Shown here piece after piece: positions 56,490 through 64,000 of a stretch of 64,000 nucleotides of DNA; the stretch's first letter is position 1, and each line of letters starts with the position of its first letter. Below the pieces are notes generated by a model. That model was not told the origin of the DNA, did no database searches, and saw only the letters and a list, made by a program, of their open reading frames with translations. Both the position numbers and the translations under genes were made by a program. Origin of the DNA: Sphingobacteriaceae bacterium (lineage in GTDB: Bacteria > Bacteroidota > Bacteroidia > B-17B0 > Aurantibacillaceae); assembly GCA_016709575.1 (NCBI GenBank), contig JADJMM010000019.1, forward strand, positions 1 through 64,000, written 5' to 3'.

Positions 56490-56743
56490 TTAAGCTTGTT
56501 TTCTGTATTCAATTTCTGAATTATTATTTTTAGTAATCAAAGAAACTATTTTTGCACCTTCTGAATCATTTAATTCATCAACCTCTTTTTCTTTTTAGTT
56601 TTGAAAGATGTTCTATAAAGAACAGCCAGTTTTTGATTGATAATACAATCTTGTTTGCTTGTTCATCGCTTACCCTTTCATAACCTTTTATCATTCTTAG
56701 TTTTTCAACCGTTAATCCTATATTATTTTCGCTCTCTTTTCAT
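56490..56743 (-). CDS. Small protein upstream of the recombinase, frameshifted
   Basis: From ATG 56743, one base change gives MKRESENNIGLTVEKLRMIK then GYERVSDEQANKIVLSIKNW and, after further shifts, LKKKEVDELNDSEGAKIVSL ITKNNNSEIEYRKQA with stop at 56490. About 84 residues, helical, DNA-binding-like in charge. Similar small genes often precede serine recombinases in Bacteroidota, from general knowledge. Function unknown; the reconstruction is uncertain. Confidence 0.4.
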
Positions 56744-56965
56744 TTCTCTTTTTGCTTTCTCGTAATTCGTTCAACACTTATTTTACCACATTAGTATATT
56801 GACTATCAATATGATAGCTAATTTACGTACATCTTTTTGAATAAAGAAATCGCCCTAATACGCCCTAAATCCGCCTGTATTTTGGCTTCGTTTTATGAGC
56901 ATTTTTCGGAACACTTTATTAGCTATAACCGGCAAGGCGATCGGATTTTTATTTTATGATTCATA

Positions 56966-57841
56966 CTATGCTGCTTTATTTAGTTGCTGCTTTTTTAATA
57001 ATCCTTGCCGTTTTAATGATTCATATCTGTATCTCCAATCACTCTTTTTTTCTGTTTCGTTTTTATCAGAAATGAATTGCTTTACTTTTTCTTGGTGCAA
57101 TTTTTCTTCTATGAAATCTATTTCAGAAAATTTTATTTCTTGTGTGTGATACAGCAATTGATGCCGAATACAAATCAGTTGCGCTTTTCTTTCTTTGGTT
57201 AATTTGAAAGCAAGCATAGTTAGATGGCCTTTATCTGAAAGTATTTTATTTAATCCAAGAAAAAGTTCTATTATGAATTCTTTAAAAAGGATAATCATTT
57301 GGTAGCTTGTTAAATGTTGCGCTTGTAACTATGCATTTAAAGGCATCCGTTACGCAAAGCAAAGTGTGGCGATCAATACGGCTATAATTGCTGAGCTTAA
57401 TTAAACTCTCTGCTAAACATCTAAAACGAGAGTTAACCCAAACAATATGTTTTGCTTCTTTGTATTCCCAATATTCAAAAGGTTCTTTTATTTTTATGCC
57501 TCCGGAATTCTGCTCGTATTTTTTTTCAATTAAACTGATGAGTTTACTATTGATCCATTTGTAGCGAGGTTCGTTTTCATCTTTCTCTTTTTCTTCAATT
57601 TTTAAGACACTTTTAATCGGTTCATTTTTCGCGTTTCTATAACAGCTTCTTTAAGTTCATCCGATTCCGTTTCTTCTTCTTTTGTTGCATCGGCAAGCGG
57701 TACAAATTCAAATTCATTTCGCTTATCCTTATCGTCCTTTACAGTAAGCTCTTCGTTAGCGTATTTTACGATATCTTTTTCCTTATCGTATTTTACGCTA
57801 ACTTCATTAGTGTTACTGGGCTTTATACTAACTAAAGGCAC
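56966..57841 (-). CDS. Accessory protein of unknown function, frameshifted
   Basis: A GTG start at 57841 opens MPLVSIKPSNTNEVSVKYDK with acidic-basic Glu/Lys-rich residues; after about 57600 other frames read KSVLKIEEKEKDENEPRYKW INSKLISLIEKKYEQNSGGI KIKEPFEYWEYKEAKHIVWV NSRFRCLAESLIKLSNYSRI DRHTLLCVTDAFKCIVTS and the last piece KEFIIELFLGLNKILSDKGH ends KKQQLNKAA. About 290 residues. No family recognised. The same frame extends upstream, past one TAA, into the zinc-finger piece, so the two may be one protein. Confidence 0.55.
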
Positions 57842-57989
57842 TTACAAACTTGGTTCTACTTCCGTTGTTCCCGAAAGCACCAAACCGTTTCTTTTAAAAT
57901 ATGCCATTTGCTTACAGTTATCGCTGCAATATTTTTGCTCGACCGTATTGCGGTAAATGCCCTTCACAATATAAACAGGTGCTTTCCAT
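57842..57989 (-). CDS. Short zinc-finger protein, likely N-terminus of the next gene
   Basis: From ATG 57989: MESTCLYCEGHLPQYGRAKY CSDNCKQMAYFKRNGLVLSG TTEVEPSL (one A removed near 57930). Cys-x2-Cys and Cys-x3-Cys form a zinc ribbon of the kind found on plasmid and phage proteins (YCSDKCRQ pattern). A TAA at 57844-57842 separates it from the GTG that opens the next frame, codon to codon, so a single base change could fuse them. Confidence 0.5.
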
Positions 57990-58009
57990 GTTCTTAAATT
58001 ATAATCAGT

Positions 58010-58108
58010 TTAATATTCGTTTTCTTCATCCTCTTCATCCAACATCAAAACTGTATCACCAAGTAAGCCTTTCATGTACTCGTTGTAATCAGTTAATATG
58101 CTTTCCAT
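58010..58108 (-). CDS. Very small acidic ORF
   Basis: ATG 58108 gives MESILTDYNEYMKGLLGDTV LMLDEEDEENEY, 32 residues with an acidic tail, overlapping the end of the preceding small gene by 16 bp. It has the spacing of a real cassette gene, but chance cannot be excluded. Confidence 0.35.
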   Translation of the reverse strand: MESILTDYNEYMKGLLGDTVLMLDEEDEENEY

Positions 58109-58289
58109 GTTTTCTTTTGCTTCTCTATTCTTAATAGGTTTAAATCAAAATTACATTCAGCAATACAATGTTTTGTCGCTCCTGAATTCCAATAATTTTA
58201 TGCTTGATGTTGTTACCAAACAAAATGCGTAAAATATCCATAGCAATCTTCGGAATTTTATAGCGTTTAACTATGAGTTTATTTTCCAT
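58093..58289 (-). CDS. Small basic protein, frameshifted
   Basis: ATG 58289: MENKLIVKRYKIPKIAMDIL RILFGNNIKHKIIGIQE, then in another frame ATKHCIAECNFDLNLLRIEK QKKTWKAY with stop at 58093. About 65 residues, mixed charge, no family recognised. It is the first small gene after the coiled-coil protein gene. Confidence 0.35.
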
Positions 58290-58299
58290 GTCTTTCGTT

Positions 58300-58755
58300 T
58301 TATAAATAAGCAGTTTCATATGTTTTCTTTTTCTCCGGTTGCGCTATTGGTATAACATCTCTGATCGCATTCATCCCGATTCCTAAATGGGGATTCTCCG
58401 TTTCTGTTTCCGATAACACTTTTATCTTCTTGTATTTCTTCTTTACTTTTTCAAGATCTTCTTCAAGCTCCGTGCAGTCTTCTTTTAGCTTAAGGTTTTC
58501 TGCTTTCAGTTTTTCTATTTCCTCTTTTTGCCCTTTTAATTTTATAAAGGCATAGATCAATAAACCGACACCAACCAATAGTGTTATAGGACTTAATACA
58601 AGTTTTAATACCGACCCCATTAATTTATTATCTCCGGCAATGGTATCTGCTGCTTTTTCCCAAACACCTTTTTCTACATCCGTTCCTGATAAAGTTTTTT
58701 CGGTCTTGTTTCCGTTTTGTTTTTGTTCTGTTTTTTCTTCTCTCGTTTCTTTCAT
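58300..58755 (-). CDS. Single-pass membrane protein with coiled coil
   Basis: 151 residues: a charged, Gln/Lys-rich N-terminus, one membrane helix (KLVLSPITLLVGVGLLIYAF), then a coiled coil (KLKGQKEEIEKLKAENLKLK EDCTELEEDLEKVKKKYKKI) and a polar tail. Topology and length resemble accessory plasmid or phage membrane proteins. No family recognised. Frame intact, in contrast to its neighbours. Confidence 0.6.
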   Translation of the reverse strand: MKETREEKTEQKQNGNKTEKTLSGTDVEKGVWEKAADTIAGDNKLMGSVLKLVLSPITLLVGVGLLIYAFIKLKGQKEEIEKLKAENLKLKEDCTELEEDLEKVKKKYKKIKVLSETETENPHLGIGMNAIRDVIPIAQPEKKKTYETAYL

Positions 58756-59143
58756 GGCTATTGTATTTTACGTTTAAAAATTCAAAGGTCGTTTACTGTA
58801 TTTTACTGTTTGCCGATTCCCGAACGCATTGAACCTTATTGGTTCTTATTGAACAGTATTGGCGTTTATTGTTTAAAAAACAAAGGTGCAACAAGTGTAT
58901 TTACGCTTTCCGCATTTTGACGTTCATTGCAATCTTTTCGTTTTGTTTTATAATCTTTTCTAAAGTTTTTCGATTTTAGCGTAAAGTAACGGCAGGAGTT
59001 TAACTCGCTTTACCGATTTGGGCGGAAACTGCCGAGAAGTGCTTTCAAATGCTATCAAAGCAGTTATGGTAAAAACGACTCGCTCTATCAAGACTGCTGA
59101 ACCCAAGAGGTTAAAAAGTAGTTTAAAATAAATGCCACAAAAA
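58756..59143. other. Intergenic region between the divergent accessory operons
   Basis: About 390 bp without a supported gene, containing a triplicate CTTATTG/GTTTATTG-like short motif (58831-58880) and the divergent promoters. I find no RNA gene. Confidence 0.5.
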
Positions 59144-59173
59144 TTGCTCAAGAATTGAAAATTGATATATTTG
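59144..59173 (+). promoter_or_regulatory. Promoter of the XRE/restriction-modification operon
   Basis: TTG at 59144-59146 and TATATTTG at 59166-59173 are 19 nt apart, matching both Bacteroidota elements. An imperfect TTGAC-N12-GTCAA inverted repeat (59171-59192) overlaps the start site and could be the operator for the HTH protein encoded next. Confidence 0.5.
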
Positions 59174-59180
59174 ACCAATT

Positions 59181-59490
59181 ATGACAAGTCAATACTATTC
59201 AAATTGAATACCCTCGGAGAAAAAATAAGACAGGCTCGTGAAAGCCAAGGTTTGCTTTTGCGACAGGCAGCTGCGTTTCTTGAAGTGGACACCGCTTTAG
59301 TGAGCAAACTGGAGCGTGGCGAACGCAGACCGCAAAAAGAACAAGTAATTAAATTAGCAGATTTCTTAAATGAAAGCCTGAAGAATTACTTGTTTTTTGG
59401 ATGGCAGATAAGATCACCGATTTTATTACACAAGATGAGTTAGGAGTTAAAGCATTGGATTTAGTAAAAAAAGAATTTGGTAAAAAATGA
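59181..59490 (+). CDS. XRE-family regulator of the restriction-modification operon (frameshifted)
   Basis: The core is NTLGEKIRQARESQGLLLRQ AAAFLEVDTALVSKLERGER RPQKEQVIKLADFLN, a lambda-repressor-like HTH. One base change near 59380 restores EELLVFWMADKITDFITQDE and LGVKALDLVKKEFGKK with TGA at 59490. The ATG at 59181 (MTSQYYSN, also needing one base) or TTG at 59204 is the likely start; an upstream one would precede the promoter. Control proteins of this type repress their own operon until methylase has accumulated. TGA overlaps the next ATG (ATGA). Confidence 0.75.
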
Positions 59491-62400
59491 TACTACACGA
59501 AATAAGTCTCAAAAATCGCTTAACAAAGCATATCAGGTTAATTAAGCCAAAGCGTCCAGATATTGAGTTGTTTAAGGGCAACCTGATAAAGTTGTTAGGA
59601 CAAATTGACGAAAAAGAAAGCGAAGAGAATGTGAAAATCCATTTAATGGACTTTCTAAAGGACACTTGGTATAAGCAAGATTACTTGGTTGCTACAAAAG
59701 GTCGCACCGATTTTGTTATTCATACAGGCAAAGAAGCAAAAGCACCAAGCGGAGTTTTGTTTGAAGTAAAACGTTTTACTAATAAAGGCGACATGGTTAC
59801 AAGGCAAAATTTAAATGCCAAAGCCATGCACGAGTTGATTCTTTATTACTTGCGTGAGCGTGTGAATGAAAAGAACATTGATATCCGCCATTTGGTAATA
59901 ACAAACATCTATGAGTGGTTTATTTTTGACGCTTCAGTTTTGAAAAGTATTTGCTAAAAACACTAAGCTTGTAAAAGCTTTTAAGGATTGGGATAGCGGA
60001 CAGAAGGTAAGTACCAATACCGATTTATTTTACAAAGAGATTGCCAAACCATTTTTAGATGAATTAAAAGAAGATATATCTTTTACATGGTTTGATATTC
60101 GTGAATACGAAAAACCGCTAAAGAATAATGATAAAGCGGATGATAACAAACTCATTGCTTTATTTAAGATATTCAGTCCTATTCATTTATTAAAAATTCA
60201 ATTTGCAAATGATAGTAACTCTTTAGATAAAGGTTTTTATTCAGAATTATTACATATTATTGGATTAGAAGAAGTAAAAGAAGGTAGTAAAAAACTAATT
60301 CGGAGAAAGCAGGAAGGCAAAAGAGATGCAGGTTCGCTTTTAGAAAACACCATAACGATTTTAGACTTAGAAGATAGCCTTCATAAAGTTCCGGACATAT
60401 CGTCCTATGGAGAGAATCGTCAGGAGCGTTTATTTAACCTTGCGCTGGAACTTTCAATCACATGGATTAATCGGGTATTGTTTTTAAAATTACTTGAAGC
60501 GCAATTAATAAAATACCATAAAGGCGATCAATCGTATAAGTTTTTGAACTATACGAAAATATCTCAATACGATGAGTTGTATAAACTCTTCTTCCAAGTA
60601 TTAGCAAAAAGCAAAGTGATAGAAACGAAGCTATAACTAAAAAGTTTGGCAACATTCCATACCTCAATAGTTCTTTATTTGAAATTAGCGAGTTAGAAGA
60701 TCAAACAATTAAAATTAATAGCCTTGATGATGCATTGGATTTGGATTTATACAGCGGAACGGTACTGCGTGATGCGAAAAACAAACCTATTGCAAAAAGT
60801 TTAAACGGATTACAATATCTATTTGATTTTTTAGAAGCCTACGATTTTGCCTCCGAAGGTTCAGAAGAAATACAAGAGGATAGCAAAACATTAATCAACG
60901 CTTCAGTATTAGGATTAATATTTGAAAAAATAAACGGTTATAAAGATGGTTCAATATTTACACCGGGCTTTATTACAATGTATATGTGCCGACAAGCCAT
61001 TCGTTTGGCGGTGTTACAGAAATTTAAAGATGCTTACGGATGGAAATGCGAAGCCTTTGAAGATTTAAAAAACTACATGGCTGACCGCAGAACCGGAAAA
61101 GATGTATTAGAATTTAATGCGTTAATAAACGGTATGCACCTATGCGACCCTGCTGTGGGTTCAGGTCACTTCTTAGTTTCTTCTTTAAATGAAATTATTT
61201 CCATTAAGGCAGAACTCGGCATTTTGGCGGATGATAAAGGAGTTCGTTTATCGGGCTACGATATAGAAATTGAAAACGATGAATTAATTGTTACTTATAA
61301 CGATGGACAGGATATTTTTGAATATCAAGTAAACAATGGTAGTATTAATAAAGAAACCCAACGAGTTCAAAATCACTCTTTCACGAAAAGCAAACTATTA
61401 TTGAAAACTGTTTATTTGGGGTGGACATTAACCCGAACTCAGTTAAAATTTGCCGATTACGTTTATGGATTGAATTATTGAAGAACGCTTACTATACGGA
61501 GGAAACTAAGTTTAAAGAATTAGAAACGCTTCCGAACATCGACATCAACATCAAATGCGGAAACTCGTTGATAAGCCGCTTTGCCTTGGATGCTGATTTA
61601 AGCAAAGCATTAAAAAGTATTAAGTACAACATCAACCAATACAAAGGTTTTGTACACGATTATAAAAATGCGCACGATAAAGAATTAAAGCGTGGCTTAG
61701 AGCAAATTATTAACTCAATAAAAAATGATTTTAGAGTTGAAATAAGCAGTAATAGTAAAGAAATAAAAGATTTGAATAAATGGAAAGGCGAATTGATTAA
61801 CCTTACCATGCAAACTGACTTGTTCGAGAAAACACCTAAAGAAAAAAAAGACTACGATCTTGAGGTAAAAAAACTTACCGAAAAAATAAGCAAGCAAGAA
61901 GCATTAATTGAAGATATAAAAGCAACGCCATATACCGTAATGCTTTTGAATGGCGTTTGAATTCCCGGAAGTATTGGATAAGGAGGAAATTTTGAAGGGT
62001 TTGATGTGATAGTTGGTAATCCGCCTTACGGTGTAAAAATGAACCAATCTTTAAAAGATGCAATTAAAAGAGATTATTCGGCAACCGAGGATATTTACAC
62101 ATCATTCATTGAACTTGGCACGAAGTTAAGTCATGACAAAGGTAATGTTTCGTTTATTATACCTGTGTCTTGGCAGACTGGGGACAACTATATAAATACA
62201 AGAAGTTTTATTAAAAACAACATACAATTAAGTAAAGGAATTGTTCTTCCATATGATGTTTTTGATGATGTATACGTTGATACAGGTTTATATTTCTTTT
62301 CAAAGAATAAAGCACAGTCATCTTTTGTTTATGAGTATTCATCAAAAGATAAAGTTTCGTTGGACTCCTTAAATAATTTAGCATTCAAGGAAATTCAAAA

Positions 62401-63105
62401 TACGGAATGGCAAAACACTTCATCTCTTAAAATTGTTTTTAATGCCGGAATTAGAAATATTCAAAGTAAGTTTTCAAAATTAGAAACGACAATTGGCGAT
62501 ATTACAAAATCGGTTCGAGGATTTTAGCTGACTCATCAGATTATTCAATAAAGGAAATAGATTCAACTTATAAATCTGTTTTTACCGGAAAACTAGATCG
62601 GTATTCTATTGACAATGAATTTATGTTTGTTAAGTACGGAGAAAATTTGAAAGAAAAACCTTTATCTGAAGATTATTTTAAAGGCGAAAGAATCTTAATA
62701 AGACGAATAATTAGCAGGCAATTTAGAGTAATGGCAACCATAACAGATCAAGATTTTGTAAATAAAAAAGATATCTATGTTTTTAAATTGAATGATACAG
62801 AGTTTGCCTCCAAGTATTTACTTGCAATTATAAATTCGAAATTAATTTCGTTTTTAAAAACAAATGCCTCTAATTCGGCAAAGAAGGATGATTTTACGCA
62901 ACTTACATTGGGGGATATAAGGGAAATTCGGATACCAAGAATTTCGGTCAAATCGCAAGCGGAATATGTTAAACAGGTAGATAAAATTATCTCAAATAAA
63001 ATAAAGGGAAATGACACGAATGAACTTGAAAGTAATTTAGACTTGATGATCTACAAATTGTATGACTTATCAGAAAATGAAATAAAAACTGTGGAGGGAA
63101 ATTAA
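59487..63105 (+). CDS. Eco57I-like type IIG restriction-modification enzyme (several frameshifts)
   Basis: About 1,200 residues once at least five single-base changes are made. A PD-(D/E)xK nuclease lies near the N-terminus (TDFVIHTG with Asp75, LFEVKR with Glu93 and Lys95), then a helical linker, the SAM motif CDPAVGSGHFLVSSL at about 61142, the adenine-methyltransferase motif NPPYG at 62018-62032, FIIPVSWQTG, and a target-recognition C-terminus (IRRIISRQFRVMATITDQDF, SKLISFLKTNASNSAKKDDF). One chain cuts DNA and methylates N6-adenine of one recognition site. Breaks include those near 59955, 60635, 61380, 61955 and 62525. It is 4 bp upstream of the OLD-family gene. Confidence 0.88.
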
Positions 63106-63109
63106 AAAA

Positions 63110-64000
63110 ATGAAATCAATTGAAAAAATAAAACTGAAGAATTTTAAGCGATTCAAAACGCTTGAACTTGAATTTAATCAAGAGATTAATATTTTAATTG
63201 GAGATAATGAGTCCGGTAAAAGTTCCATTCTATCAGCAATAAACCTTGTTCTAAGTGGCAGTGTAAATAAAATTGAGAGCGTTGGACTTGAAAGTTTATT
63301 TAACTCTGAAGTAATCAACAATTTTCTTAAGTCTGATAAAAAAATCGAAGAGCTTCCTACGCTTACGATTGAAGTCTATCTAAATGAGCAAAACAATGAG
63401 GAGCTCAACGGCAATAGCAATTCAGATAAGAAGATGTGTGATGGATTAAAACTGGAGTGCATTCCAAATGATCTGTTAAGTAAAGAAATTAAAGAAATCC
63501 TTCAGCAACCTGAAACTATATTTCCTTTCGAGTATTACACAATACGTTTTACGACTTTTCAAGGTGATGGGTTTACTGGGTATCGAAGATATCAAAACAT
63601 CTTCTTATTGATAATTCCCAAGTAAGTAGCGAATACGCAATTAAGGAATATGTGAAGGATATGTATAACAGCTATACAGATGGAGTCGAAAAGAATAAGC
63701 ATCAAAATGAATATAGAAAACATAAGAGGGTTTTAAAACAAACATTCTGAAAGAGCTGGAATGATAGAGTTGAAACCTATAATTTTTCCTTAAAGAACAA
63801 CTCTAAAGCGAATCTTGAGACGGATTTGACTCTCTGTGAAGATGAAATTAGTATTGATAACAAAAGGGAAAAGGAAAGCAGGTCTTTATTAAAACTGAAT
63901 TTGCGTTAAAGAAAAAAGATAAAAAATCTTGATTTCGTTTTGATTGAAGAGCCGGAAAATCACCTTAGCCATGTTAAAATGAGGCAATTGATTAACAAAA
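63110..64000 (+). CDS. OLD-family AAA ATPase/nuclease, N-terminal part (cut by window edge; frameshifted)
   Basis: MKSIEKIKLKNFKRFKTLEL EFNQEINILIGDNESGKSS gives the Walker A (63201-63228) typical of SMC/RecF-like OLD ATPases. After shifts near 63590 and 63750 the frame reaches the ABC-type signature region and, near 63935, LDFVLIEEPENHLSHVKMRQ LINK, the Walker B with the EEPENHL signature. A TOPRIM nuclease domain would follow outside the window. OLD proteins act as phage-defence nucleases alone or with a UvrD-like helicase (Gabija), which cannot be seen here. It is cotranscribed with the R-M gene. Confidence 0.75.

Noticed and set aside
54880..64000. A duplicated tRNA-Ser 3' end as attachment site
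   Set aside because: No second copy of the tRNA-Ser T-arm/acceptor sequence was noticed in the island; the matching GGTTCGAATCCC occurs only in tRNA-His and tRNA-Ser.
63110..64000. Complete Gabija system
   Set aside because: Only the ATPase part of an OLD protein is visible; the TOPRIM domain and any UvrD helicase lie beyond the window.

Overview
The window is AT-rich chromosomal DNA from a member of the Bacteroidota (order not resolved). The evidence is two proteins with C-terminal type IX secretion sorting domains, a GWxTD protein, PorT-like barrels, DUF2752, many Bacteroidota-type lipoproteins, few Shine-Dalgarno sites, and repeated matches to the Bacteroidota promoter (TTTG or TTG about 20 nt upstream of TAnnTTTG). 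The sequence carries a dense load of single-base gains and losses, mostly in homopolymers, that split conserved housekeeping genes (pcm, pyrD, pruA, phaE, alanine dehydrogenase). I read these mainly as sequencing or assembly errors, so I give one reconstructed extent per gene and state where the frame breaks.

Layout. 1-4850: ECF sigma factor (cut by the edge), sugar-phosphate transferase, a broken lipoprotein, a dehydrogenase remnant, pcm and an outer-membrane protein. 4967-7440: metallophosphoesterase, MmcQ/YjbR protein, then a GxxExxY gene bracketed by inverted repeats next to a truncated tyrosine recombinase. 7607-18142: two TPR membrane proteins, a class III aminotransferase, TPMT-type methyltransferase, CorC-like protein, lipoprotein plus HTH pair and two POT peptide transporters. 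18304-24868: a polyhydroxyalkanoate locus (phaB, phaJ, phaE, phaC of the class III type, with fabD). 24873-40810: alanine dehydrogenase, DinB-like protein, PhnA, tadA, secreted metalloprotease, GT4/gap, pruA, parB/parA and others. 40850-54707: transporter, tRNA-His, flippase, a small lysine-tailed lipoprotein, pyrD, HMG-CoA lyase, secreted proteins, UbiX, OmpA, and a potassium channel fused to a 12-residue-repeat solenoid.

From tRNA-Ser(GGA) at 54811 onward the content is accessory: a large serine recombinase ending about 95 bp from the tRNA, a run of small unknown genes (one with a zinc finger), then a divergent defence operon made of an XRE regulator, a single-chain Eco57I-like restriction-modification enzyme and an OLD-family ATPase cut by the window end.

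The most interesting items are the dodecapeptide-repeat channel, the recombinase-linked defence island, the class III PHA locus, the inverted-repeat GxxExxY cassette and a possible Braun-lipoprotein analogue.
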